Shown here piece after piece: positions 1-5,201 of a stretch of 5,201 nt of DNA (position 1 is the stretch's first letter; every line of letters starts with the position of its first letter). The DNA is taken from contig DAOURC010000066.1 in the NCBI GenBank assembly GCA_030625285.1, positions 1 to 5,201 of the forward strand, given 5' to 3'. Under the pieces are notes generated by a model that saw only the letters and a program-made list of their open reading frames with translations, was not told where the DNA came from and did no database searches. This DNA is from Eubacteriales bacterium (lineage in GTDB: Bacteria; Bacillota; Clostridia; Peptostreptococcales; Acidaminobacteraceae). Both the position numbers and the translations under genes were made by a program.

Positions 1-2339
1 CTTACAAGTCCATAAGGCGTCTCAATCTGTAGATTTCTAAGTTTATCTATGCTTCCTCTTATAGATTCATCTCCAATAATCTTTATTGAAATTTCCTCAC
101 CTTCGGTTTTGTAATTGGTAAGTGTGGTTCCCTTTGTCAAATCCCTGATGTATTGAGAAACAGCAGCGCTGCTAACACCATAAAAAGATGCTTTTTCTCT
201 ATCGAGCACTAAAACGAGTTCATCCTTTTCTTCTTCTAAAGAAGACACTACCTCTACCGTGCCATCTACAGCATTTGCCATTTCGACAATTTTCTCCGAA
301 TAGTCCTTCAAAACACTGAGATTATCACCTTTCAATTCAATGGATATCGGTGCACTCATCGCTCCAAAACCTTGATTTTCAGTTGCACTGATACTTATTT
401 CAGCACCGGCATAATCTTTGGACATCTTCCTTATTTCATCGGCCATCTCAAAAGTCGATTTATCTCTATCTTTTAAATCCACAAGGTTGGCTGTTATAGT
501 TCCTGTATTTCCAGAACTCATTTGAATAAAACCCATACCCGATATTCCAACACTTGTATATATCGATTCAATTTCTTCGATGGATTCCAAGTCCGATTCT
601 ATTCGATTCACCAAATCCAATGTATTTTCAAACTTTGTACTATTTGGCAGTTCTATGCTTATTCGAACACTTCCTTCATCCATCGATGGAATAAACTCAG
701 CACCTATCACAGTAATCAACCCAAGTGAAGAAATAAAGATAATCAGCACTAAGGTAACCGTTGTTTTTCTTTTCCGTATTGCTTTTTCTACTAGACTCGC
801 ATAAAAATCCTCTACTTTTTTAAATCCTCTATCAAAATATGAAAATCTCTTCTTTTCATCTTGTACATGATCGATTTTTAAGATCAAAGACGATAGCATA
901 GGTACAATGGTAAGCGCTACCACTAATGATGCCAATAATGAGAATGTAACTGTTAGTGCCAGTTCCTTAAATAGAATCGATGTAACTCCTTCAACAAAAA
1001 CTATAGGTAAAAATACTGCTACAGTTGTTAAAGTCGATGCGATAACAGCCATCGAAACTTCATTTGTTCCTTCCCGAGCTGCATCCGCTCTAGAGTATCC
1101 CATATCTCTATATCTATAAATATTTTCTAGTACAACAATGGAGTTGTCCACCAGCATACCAAGTCCCAAGGCGAGCCCACCCAATGTCATTAAATTAAGT
1201 GTTATTCCATAAAAATAGATAAGTGCAAAAGTCGCTATTATCGATACCGGTATCGATATTGCAATAATTGTAGTTGTCCTTATATTTCTTAAAAACAAAT
1301 ATAAAATCAATACCGCTAAAAGACCACCTATAATTCCACTAGTCGCTACATTTCCAATGGCTTGATTTATAAATACAGATGAATCAAAAATGATTTCAAT
1401 ATCAACATCTTCTAGCTCGTTTTCCAACTTCTCAATTTCTTTCCTAACTTCTTTTGCAACTTTTACTGTATTTGAATCCGTCTGCTTGGAAAGATTCAGT
1501 CCAATGGAAACCTCGCCATTATATCTATTGATGTTTGTAATGTCCTCTGTTGTCAATTCAACACTTGCAACGTCTTTTAACCTTATAACACTGCCGTTAT
1601 TCAATAAAATAGGTAAATTTGAAATCTCCTCTATGGATTCAAATTCTCCTACTATTCTAAGAGGAATATCTTTATCTCCTCTTTCAATCACTCCAGATGG
1701 TAAATTTAAATTCTCAGAAATCAAAATATTCTTTAGCTGATTGAAAGACAAATTATAGGTATCAAGCGCAAGTTGATCTATCTCAACTATTACTTCTTTA
1801 CTAAGACCTCCTGAAATATTTACAGAAGCAATTCCATCTATTCTCTCGAGTCTAGAAAGAATTTTATCCTCTACAATGGTCTGTGTTTCATCAAGGTCAC
1901 CATTTGAATTGACGCTCAATGTCATAATGGGCATTGCATTTGGATCTATTTTAAACACTCTTGGAGATGAGGCATCATCAGGAAGAAATCCCTTTACCAT
2001 ATCTACCTTTTCTCTCATTTCAAGAGCCGCACTTTCCATATCTGTTCCAAAATCGAATTGTAAAATTACTAAGGAATTCCCCTCAGACGATTGAGACATA
2101 AGATCTTCAAGTCCGCTTACAGTTGCTAATCCACCCTCTAAAGGTCTTGTCACAAGATTTTCTATCTCCTGTGGTCCCGCTCCACTATATGATGTTGAAA
2201 CAATAGCAACAGGCACATTGATTTCTGGATATAAATCAACCGATAAATTAAATAAACTCACTGCACCTATCAAGATTACCATCAATGTAATCATAATGAT
2301 TGTAACAGGACGCCTTATAGATAAATTTGATATTTTCAT
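1..2339 (-). CDS. RND-family efflux permease (AcrB/SwrC-like), C-terminus outside window
   Basis: An inner-membrane proton-driven transporter that should work with the adaptor encoded just upstream to export drugs, lipids or other amphiphiles. The window shows 779 codons, open at its left edge; the family is usually about 1000-1050 residues, so roughly the last quarter is missing from view. Visible parts are TM1 (about residues 12-30, after the typical start MKISNLSIRRPVT), the first large extracytoplasmic porter loop (about 31-330), TM2-TM6 (about 335-475), TM7 (about 522-543) and part of the second porter loop. TM4 carries GMLVDNSIVVLEN with Asp398, matching the proton-relay Asp407 of AcrB; the next residue is Asn399 where AcrB has Asp408. 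The ATG at 2339 follows AAGGGGG (2353-2347) at 7 nt and lies one base after the adaptor stop, which indicates translational coupling. The family is certain; the substrate cannot be read from the sequence. Confidence 0.95.
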   Translation of the reverse strand, partial: MKISNLSIRRPVTIIMITLMVILIGAVSLFNLSVDLYPEINVPVAIVSTSYSGAGPQEIENLVTRPLEGGLATVSGLEDLMSQSSEGNSLVILQFDFGTDMESAALEMREKVDMVKGFLPDDASSPRVFKIDPNAMPIMTLSVNSNGDLDETQTIVEDKILSRLERIDGIASVNISGGLSKEVIVEIDQLALDTYNLSFNQLKNILISENLNLPSGVIERGDKDIPLRIVGEFESIEEISNLPILLNNGSVIRLKDVASVELTTEDITNINRYNGEVSIGLNLSKQTDSNTVKVAKEVRKEIEKLENELEDVDIEIIFDSSVFINQAIGNVATSGIIGGLLAVLILYLFLRNIRTTTIIAISIPVSIIATFALIYFYGITLNLMTLGGLALGLGMLVDNSIVVLENIYRYRDMGYSRADAAREGTNEVSMAVIASTLTTVAVFLPIVFVEGVTSILFKELALTVTFSLLASLVVALTIVPMLSSLILKIDHVQDEKKRFSYFDRGFKKVEDFYASLVEKAIRKRKTTVTLVLIIFISSLGLITVIGAEFIPSMDEGSVRISIELPNSTKFENTLDLVNRIESDLESIEEIESIYTSVGISGMGFIQMSSGNTGTITANLVDLKDRDKSTFEMADEIRKMSKDYAGAEISISATENQGFGAMSAPISIELKGDNLSVLKDYSEKIVEMANAVDGTVEVVSSLEEEKDELVLVLDREKASFYGVSSAAVSQYIRDLTKGTTLTNYKTEGEEISIKIIGDESIRGSIDKLRNLQIETPYGLV
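1239..1258. repeat. Perfect 20-bp palindrome inside the RND permease gene
   Basis: TATCGATACCGGTATCGATA reads identically on both strands. It encodes the conserved ISIPVSI stretch in TM3 of the permease, so it may simply arise from codon choice for a quasi-repetitive peptide. No function is assigned. Confidence 0.6.
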
Positions 2340-2340
2340 C

Positions 2341-3441
2341 TTATTGCCCCCTTACAATTTTAATTGTAGAATCCTCTTTAACAAAATTTTGTCCTTTGAT
2401 GATAACAAATTCATCCTCACCAATGCCAGAGATAATTTCAATCATCTCTCCGTTGTCATCTCCCACTTCAACCTCTACTCTTATAGGCTTGTTTTGATCT
2501 ACTATATAAACAAAATTCACTTCATCAAATAATACTGCATCCACAGGAAGCAAGAATGTTTTTTTATTGGAAAGCTCAACATTTACAAACGCCTTCATTC
2601 CTGGGTATATCGCCTTATCTATGTTTGAAAGTTTTAAACTCCCTGTATACATATTTTTTCTTGAATCCTTTTGTGGATTTATCCAATCCACTGTAGATTC
2701 TACAAATGTATTGATAGACGGTATTTCAATATTGACATTCATTCCAGATTTCACTACATCTATTTTCCCCTCCGGAATATAAAATTTCACTTCTAAATTC
2801 TCCATATTTAAAATAGTAATTGTATTTTGTGATGAAACTAAATTCATCTTTGAAATATTGATATCACTTACAATGCCGTTTACAGGCGCTGTTAAATTTA
2901 AATCTTCCAAATTTCCTAAAGTTTTTTCATAAGCAAATTTTGCTTGATTCAGCTGATCTTTTAAAAGCTTTAATTGATTATCCGACGCGCGGAGTTTAGC
3001 ACCGTCGTATTCACTCTTGCTTACAGCTCCTGCTTCATATAATACTTTTATCTTTTCAAAATTATCCAAAGCATTCAAATAAGATTCATATTGTGAATTA
3101 TAACTACTTTTCGCTAGCTCATATTGCAATCTTGAGCTTTCAATCTGGTCCAATGTATTATCGCCTGAAAGAACTGCCAAAACTTGACCTTCTTCTACAT
3201 AATCGCCAACTTTCACTAGTATTTCCAATGCTTCTTCGGCGCTCATAAGCATTGGGGTAACCATAACCGATTCTCCCGATGATACCTCGCCTGCAAATGT
3301 TAATGTCTTTGAAATATTTCCCTCTTTTGCATGCATCACTTCAACCGGCACATATATTTCTTCTTTTACCACTTCTGGCGCCTTGCTACAGCCGCTCATA
3401 ATCAACACTATTGTTATTACTATAAATATTATCTTTTTCAT
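2341..3441 (-). CDS. RND efflux adaptor (HlyD/membrane-fusion protein), predicted lipoprotein
   Basis: A 366-residue periplasmic-adaptor-type subunit. In a Gram-positive cell it would be anchored to the outer face of the membrane and would cooperate with the RND permease encoded immediately downstream. A short hydrophobic signal peptide (residues 3-16) ends in a lipobox-like MSGC with Cys18 as the likely lipidated residue, followed by a charged linker. The two halves of a biotinyl-lipoyl-like domain are at about 74-91 (VKVGDYVEEGQVLAVL) and 181-197 (LNLTAPVNGIVSDINIS). They flank an alpha-helical coiled-coil hairpin (about 95-178). Beta-barrel and membrane-proximal domains follow (about 215-366, including the YPGMKAFVNVEL stretch typical of the family). 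The ATG at 3441 is supported by AGGAGG (3455-3450) at 8 nt. The gene is first in a two-gene operon behind a strong promoter with a TetR-like operator. Length is normal and no lesions are visible. Confidence 0.95.
   Translation of the reverse strand: MKKIIFIVITIVLIMSGCSKAPEVVKEEIYVPVEVMHAKEGNISKTLTFAGEVSSGESVMVTPMLMSAEEALEILVKVGDYVEEGQVLAVLSGDNTLDQIESSRLQYELAKSSYNSQYESYLNALDNFEKIKVLYEAGAVSKSEYDGAKLRASDNQLKLLKDQLNQAKFAYEKTLGNLEDLNLTAPVNGIVSDINISKMNLVSSQNTITILNMENLEVKFYIPEGKIDVVKSGMNVNIEIPSINTFVESTVDWINPQKDSRKNMYTGSLKLSNIDKAIYPGMKAFVNVELSNKKTFLLPVDAVLFDEVNFVYIVDQNKPIRVEVEVGDDNGEMIEIISGIGEDEFVIIKGQNFVKEDSTIKIVRGQ
2347..2353 (-). promoter_or_regulatory. Ribosome binding site of the RND permease
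   Basis: AAGGGGG sits 7 nt before the permease ATG and lies inside the last codons of the adaptor gene. It fixes the permease start at 2339 and implies that ribosomes finishing the adaptor can re-initiate on the permease. Confidence 0.8.
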
Positions 3442-3449
3442 CTCATTTT

Positions 3450-3455
3450 CCTCCT
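3450..3455 (-). promoter_or_regulatory. Ribosome binding site of the efflux adaptor
   Basis: A perfect AGGAGG, 8 nt before the ATG at 3441. It directly abuts the palindromic operator (sharing base 3455), so the 5' leader of this mRNA is very short. Confidence 0.85.
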
Positions 3456-3472
3456 GACTGACTGGTCAGTTT
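3455..3472 (-). promoter_or_regulatory. TetR-type operator over the transcription start of the efflux operon
   Basis: The plus-strand sequence TGACTGACTGGTCAGTTT is an imperfect palindrome. The inner arms ACTGAC and GTCAGT are perfect around a 2-nt centre, and the outer two bases of the right arm deviate from the symmetric TGACTGAC-NN-GTCAGTCA. This form is typical of operators bound by TetR/AcrR-family repressors that control multidrug efflux operons. It starts one base after the -10 box and covers the predicted +1 (about 3467), where a bound repressor would block RNA polymerase. The identity of the binder is inferred; no tetR gene is in the window. Confidence 0.7.
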
Positions 3473-3473
3473 T

Positions 3474-3502
3474 ATTATAATCAATAAAAACCCTTTTTTC
3501 AA
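3474..3502 (-). promoter_or_regulatory. Sigma-A promoter of the adaptor-permease operon
   Basis: On the minus strand TTGAAA (3502-3497) and TATAAT (3479-3474) are separated by exactly 17 bp. This is a near-consensus vegetative promoter, 33 bp upstream of the adaptor ATG. The predicted start lies near 3467, inside the TetR-type palindrome, which fits a strong promoter kept off by a repressor. Confidence 0.8.
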
Positions 3503-3506
3503 GAAA

Positions 3507-3541
3507 TTTAGATAAAAAAACCTCACCAAAAATTATCTAAA
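3507..3541. repeat. Inverted repeat interleaved with the terminator stem
   Basis: On the plus strand TTTAGATAA (3507-3515) and TTATCTAAA (3533-3541) are perfect 9-bp inverted copies 17 bp apart. One arm falls in the terminator loop and the other overlaps the end of the T-tract, ending 4 bp upstream of the -35 box. The two hairpins are interleaved (A, B, A', B'), so they could be alternatives, form a pseudoknot, or the repeat could be a DNA-binding site. Confidence 0.55.
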
Positions 3542-3556
3542 CTTCATAGTGAGGTT
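3514..3556 (-). terminator. Probable rho-independent terminator closing the upstream (panD-side) transcription unit
   Basis: Read on the minus strand, AACCTCAC (3556-3549) pairs perfectly with GTGAGGTT (3526-3519), and the T-run 3520-3514 follows the stem directly. The 22-nt loop is longer than usual, which lowers confidence. It lies 15 nt after the stop codon of the PEP-utiliser-like fragment and just before the efflux promoter, so it would insulate the efflux operon from readthrough. Its loop and tail also take part in a second inverted repeat, reported separately. Confidence 0.6.
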
Positions 3557-3570
3557 ATTATATACATTTA

Positions 3571-3669
3571 TTATTCATTTTTATTTGTTCTCTCTATTGT
3601 TCCTATACTCCCATTGATGCTTATCCATTCACCAGTCTTAAATATTTCAGTTGCACCTGTAAACCTAAT
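3571..3669 (-). pseudogene. C-terminal scrap resembling the mobile domain of a PEP-utilising enzyme
   Basis: A minus-strand reading frame ending at TAA 3573-3571 encodes GATEIFKTGEWISINGSIG followed by a short charged tail. The pattern ATEIFKTGEW-I-INGS-G resembles the end of the phosphohistidine (mobile) domain of PEP synthase, PPDK and rifampicin-phosphotransferase-like proteins, where a stretch such as GDxITIDGxxG closes the domain. Only about 32 residues are recognisable, with no catalytic His motif and no convincing start. It overlaps by a few bases the end of the preceding toxin remnant in another frame. A terminator follows within 15 nt, as expected for the true 3' end of a lost gene. 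The resemblance is recalled from family patterns, not computed. It is best treated as the 3' remnant of a deleted gene. Confidence 0.4.
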
Positions 3670-3866
3670 GTTTTCCTTCAACAATTTTATGATTACCTGC
3701 AATTAATAGTATAATAACTTTGTCGTCTTCATATTTCCATATAATTCTATGAGTCCTATCAATTCTACTTTCATAAATTGTTTCTTTGAAAACACTGGAA
3801 GCAGTATGATTTTTCATAGAATATCAAGCCTTGAACACTAGGATATTCTGGATGAACTTTTGTATC
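3665..3866 (-). pseudogene. Frameshifted RelE/ParE/YoeB-like toxin remnant
   Basis: A 50-codon frame from ATG 3817 to TAG 3665 ends in YESRIDRTHRIIWKYEDDKV followed by IILLIAGNHKIVEGKH. This matches the C-terminal beta-strand core of RelE/ParE/YoeB-fold toxins: an S-R-I-D basic strand, then H-R-I-I, an acidic turn, a hydrophobic strand and a final His-containing strand. The residues expected just before this (HPEYPSVQGLIFYE, compare the HPSL-x-FEK pattern of such toxins) are encoded immediately upstream in a different frame. Removing one A from the five-A run at 3810-3814 would join them as LIFYE-NHTASS. No toxin N-terminus and no antitoxin gene are visible. Family toxins are normally about 85-100 residues, so this is roughly the C-terminal two thirds, probably inactive. 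It could be a real frameshift or a homopolymer sequencing error, but the missing N-terminus argues for decay either way. Confidence 0.6.
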
Positions 3867-4043
3867 ACATATTTCATAGGTGTTAAAAAACATTAAGTTA
3901 TTATTGGTTTCAATTTTGTTCTCACTCCTATATAAGACTATACCCTTTTCTATTTTATAGTTAAAAAAGTTTGCTAACTCACTTTCTATAATTCTGCAAA
4001 TAATTTTTTCTAATCCAATATTAAAAGATGATATGTACTGCAA
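3771..4043 (-). CDS. Short chimeric ORF; N-terminus THUMP-methyltransferase-like, C-terminus runs into a toxin remnant
   Basis: A 90-codon ORF starting at TTG 4043, chosen because GGAGG (4055-4051) precedes it by 7 nt; an upstream in-frame TTG at 4061 has no ribosome site. Residues about 1-55 (YISSFNIGLEKIICRIIESE, then IEKGIVLYRSE and NLMFFNTYEI) resemble the N-terminus of THUMP-containing RNA methyltransferases such as Trm11/RlmL-like proteins, which begin with a G-L-E-x-I helix and an x-x-G-x-V-x-Y strand. From about residue 60 the frame carries toxin-like sequence (HPEYPSVQGLIFYE), and after the frameshift the end (KSYCFQCFQRNNL) is out of frame. The ORF is therefore most likely the stub of a larger gene fused to a toxin fragment by deletion. 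It may still be translated, lying 45 nt after panD. No catalytic domain is present. The methyltransferase resemblance is tentative. Confidence 0.45.
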   Translation of the reverse strand: MQYISSFNIGLEKIICRIIESELANFFNYKIEKGIVLYRSENKIETNNNLMFFNTYEICDTKVHPEYPSVQGLIFYEKSYCFQCFQRNNL

Positions 4044-4050
4044 GTATAAT

Positions 4051-4055
4051 CCTCC
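4051..4055 (-). promoter_or_regulatory. Ribosome binding site selecting the TTG start at 4043
   Basis: GGAGG lies 7 nt before the TTG at 4043, whereas it falls inside the coding sequence if the TTG at 4061 is used. It argues for the shorter 90-residue reading of the downstream ORF and shows that this stub kept its translation signal. Confidence 0.65.
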
Positions 4056-4060
4056 GATCA

Positions 4061-4078
4061 ATAGTATATTTATACTAT
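4061..4078. repeat. Perfect AT-rich palindrome between panD and the next ORF
   Basis: ATAGTATA and TATACTAT are perfect 8-bp arms around a 2-nt centre. The site lies 10 nt after the panD stop and 5 nt before the ribosome site of the short ORF. On the minus strand TTGTTT (4096-4091) lies 16 bp before a TATAAA inside the palindrome, so it could be an operator over a weak promoter. There is no T-tract of the terminator type. With only A and T apart from one G/C pair per arm, chance is also possible. Confidence 0.5.
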
Positions 4079-4088
4079 ATTTAATAAT

Positions 4089-4442
4089 CTAAACAAGTAA
4101 CTCCTGATTATTACCATCAAGTAGTAAAACTGATGGTTCAAAACAATCCATGTCTGATTCATTTAACCAGCAATAAGCTATAATAATGATTATATCGCCT
4201 GGTTGAACTAATCTAGATGCTGCTCCGTTTAAACAAACATCCCTTTTGCCTGGTTCGCCAGGTATTACATACGTTTCAAAACGAGCACCATTGTTGTTAT
4301 TTACAATTTGAACTTTTTCATTAGCTTTTATACCTACCCTGTCAATTAATTCCTTATCAATTGTAATGCTCCCTACATAATCTAGGTTGGCATCAGTTAC
4401 TTTTGCACGGTGTATTTTAGATTTCATAACATTAACAAACAT
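4089..4442 (-). CDS. panD: Aspartate 1-decarboxylase precursor
   Basis: A pyruvoyl-dependent cytoplasmic enzyme that decarboxylates L-aspartate to beta-alanine, normally for pantothenate and CoA synthesis. The protein is 117 residues (family about 115-130). With the start at ATG 4442, the self-cleavage site falls at Gly24-Ser25 (YVGSITID), the same numbering as in E. coli PanD; Ser25 becomes the pyruvoyl group. Lys9, His11, Arg54, Thr57, Tyr58 and Asn72 of the active site are all present ([16 protein letters not shown] and [14 protein letters not shown]), so the enzyme should be active. The start is fixed by AGAGGAG just upstream; the earlier in-frame ATG at 4460 would place that ribosome site inside the gene. 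It overlaps the end of the ABC transporter gene by 11 bp, and no panB or panC is visible. In this context its beta-alanine could feed a specialised product instead of CoA; that is inference. Confidence 0.95.
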   Translation of the reverse strand: MFVNVMKSKIHRAKVTDANLDYVGSITIDKELIDRVGIKANEKVQIVNNNNGARFETYVIPGEPGKRDVCLNGAASRLVQPGDIIIIIAYCWLNESDMDCFEPSVLLLDGNNQELLV

Positions 4443-5201
4443 TAATATCTCCTCTATCAACTGAAACTATTTTATTACATATCTTGTGTACATTATCTCT
4501 ATGAGAAATGATAAAAACTATTTTATTCTCGAAGTATGGAAGTAAATCTTTAAATAGTCTCCTCTCACGTTCATAGTCTAAAGCACTATTTATTTCATCC
4601 AATATTAACACATCAGAATCTTTAAGAAGGGCTCTTGCAATCGAAATCATCTGCTTTTCACCTCCAGACAAATTCATGTTTTTTTCATTAACTTGCGTCT
4701 CATATCCTTTTTCTAATGACAATATTTTATCGTGAATTTTTAGTTGTTTACACAATTCTATTGCATCTTTTTCTGTAGAACCATTAAAACTCGTTAAATT
4801 GTTCATTATTGATGTAGGAAATAAATGTACATTTTGCAATGCATATGAAGTCCTTTTCAGAATCTCTCTCTCATTGAATAATGTTAGGTCATCATCATTT
4901 AAGCAAACTCCATCAACTTTGTAAAAGCCACACAGAAGATAAGTCAAAGTAGTTTTCCCACTTCCATTTCCTCCTTTGAAGGCAATTATATCTCCCTTAG
5001 TAGCCTCAAAAGATAAATCTTTGATGATAAGTCGGTCATTATACCCAAAGCTAACATCCTTGAATGAAATAGTATCAATTTTATTAATTTTTTTCCCTTC
5101 AGTATTTGCATGATTTTCGTAAGATTTAATGAACTTTTCTAATCTACTAAAAGATGCTTTTATATCTTTCAACATAATATCAATTTCGATAATATTTCTT
5201 A
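4432..5201 (-). CDS. ABC transporter, ATPase domain (probably a fused exporter); N-terminus outside window
   Basis: The frame is open to the right edge with no stop, so the gene starts outside the window; the in-frame ATG at 5175 has no clear ribosome site and is probably internal. Numbering from that Met, all ATPase motifs are intact: aromatic A-loop Tyr45, Walker A GGNGSGKT (68-75), Q-loop Gln114, signature LSGGE (169-173), Walker B VLILDE (189-194), D-loop SALD (197-200) and switch His225. The first 30 residues ([20 protein letters not shown]) look like the cytoplasmic helix linking the last membrane segment to the ATPase domain of fused permease-ATPase exporters, so a transmembrane domain likely lies upstream. 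The GGNGSGKT form of Walker A and the compact domain recall the cyclic-peptide exporter group (YojI/SyrD/PvdE-like), but this is tentative. The stop overlaps panD by 11 bp, indicating one operon. The substrate is unknown. Confidence 0.9.
   Translation of the reverse strand, partial: RNIIEIDIMLKDIKASFSRLEKFIKSYENHANTEGKKINKIDTISFKDVSFGYNDRLIIKDLSFEATKGDIIAFKGGNGSGKTTLTYLLCGFYKVDGVCLNDDDLTLFNEREILKRTSYALQNVHLFPTSIMNNLTSFNGSTEKDAIELCKQLKIHDKILSLEKGYETQVNEKNMNLSGGEKQMISIARALLKDSDVLILDEINSALDYERERRLFKDLLPYFENKIVFIISHRDNVHKICNKIVSVDRGDINVC
4443..4455 (-). promoter_or_regulatory. Ribosome binding site of panD, inside the ABC transporter gene
   Basis: AGAGGAG followed by ATATTA precedes the ATG at 4442 with normal spacing. 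The site is embedded in the last codons of the ABC transporter gene, which settles the panD start and suggests translational coupling of exporter and decarboxylase. Confidence 0.8.

Noticed and set aside
522..2094. Several plus-strand ORFs of 68-116 codons opposite the RND permease
   Set aside because: They lie antisense to a long, well-conserved permease frame, have no ribosome sites or family resemblance, and are rich in Ser/Ile/Phe as expected from mirrored AT-rich codons.
2218..2782. Plus-strand ORFs opposite the adaptor and permease start
   Set aside because: Shadows of the minus-strand adaptor gene, which has a clear signal peptide, domain order and ribosome site.
3519..3556. The hairpin as a plus-strand terminator
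   Set aside because: On the plus strand the stem is followed by a mixed A/T stretch without a T-run, and there is no plus-strand gene to terminate.
4044..4061. TTG at 4061 as the start of the short ORF after panD
   Set aside because: No ribosome site lies upstream of it, while the TTG at 4043 has GGAGG at 7 nt.
4443..4460. ATG at 4460 as the panD start, giving 123 residues
   Set aside because: It would put the AGAGGAG ribosome site inside the coding sequence. The ATG at 4442 restores the canonical Gly24-Ser25 numbering and has good spacing.
5173..5175. ATG at 5175 as the true start of a stand-alone ABC ATPase subunit
   Set aside because: The frame continues open upstream to the window edge with linker-helix-like residues, and no ribosome site precedes this ATG; a fused exporter truncated by the window fits better.

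Overview
The window is AT-rich DNA in which every recognisable gene lies on the minus strand. AT-rich codon use, strong AGGAGG-type ribosome binding sites and a lipoprotein-type membrane-fusion protein paired with an RND permease suggest a low-GC Firmicute, probably of the Clostridia. That placement is an inference from sequence style. No rRNA, tRNA, CRISPR array or intact mobile element was seen.

In the direction of transcription (right to left) the window opens inside an ABC transporter gene (5201-4432), of which the complete ATPase domain is visible. It overlaps by 11 bp a complete panD (4442-4089), the pyruvoyl aspartate 1-decarboxylase that makes beta-alanine. The two are almost certainly co-transcribed. 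No panB or panC is visible, so beta-alanine made here may serve the unseen operon that includes the exporter rather than general CoA synthesis.

Downstream of panD, 4043-3571 looks like a patchwork of decayed genes: a short TTG-start ORF whose first part resembles the N-terminus of a THUMP-type RNA methyltransferase, the frameshifted C-terminal half of a RelE/ParE/YoeB-like toxin, and a C-terminal scrap resembling the mobile domain of PEP-utilising enzymes. A hairpin with a T-tract (3556-3514) closes this stretch.

A well-formed sigma-A promoter (TTGAAA, 17 bp, TATAAT; 3502-3474) then drives a two-gene efflux operon: a lipoprotein adaptor of the HlyD/RND membrane-fusion type (3441-2341) and, one base after it, an RND permease (2339 to beyond position 1). 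An 18-bp near-palindrome of the TetR-family operator type covers the predicted transcription start, so the pump is probably induced by relief of repression. The TetR gene itself is not in the window.

Nothing here proves a wholly new system. The points most worth a second look are the exporter-panD overlap, the gene-fragment junk yard between two live operons, and the interleaved inverted repeats in front of the efflux promoter.
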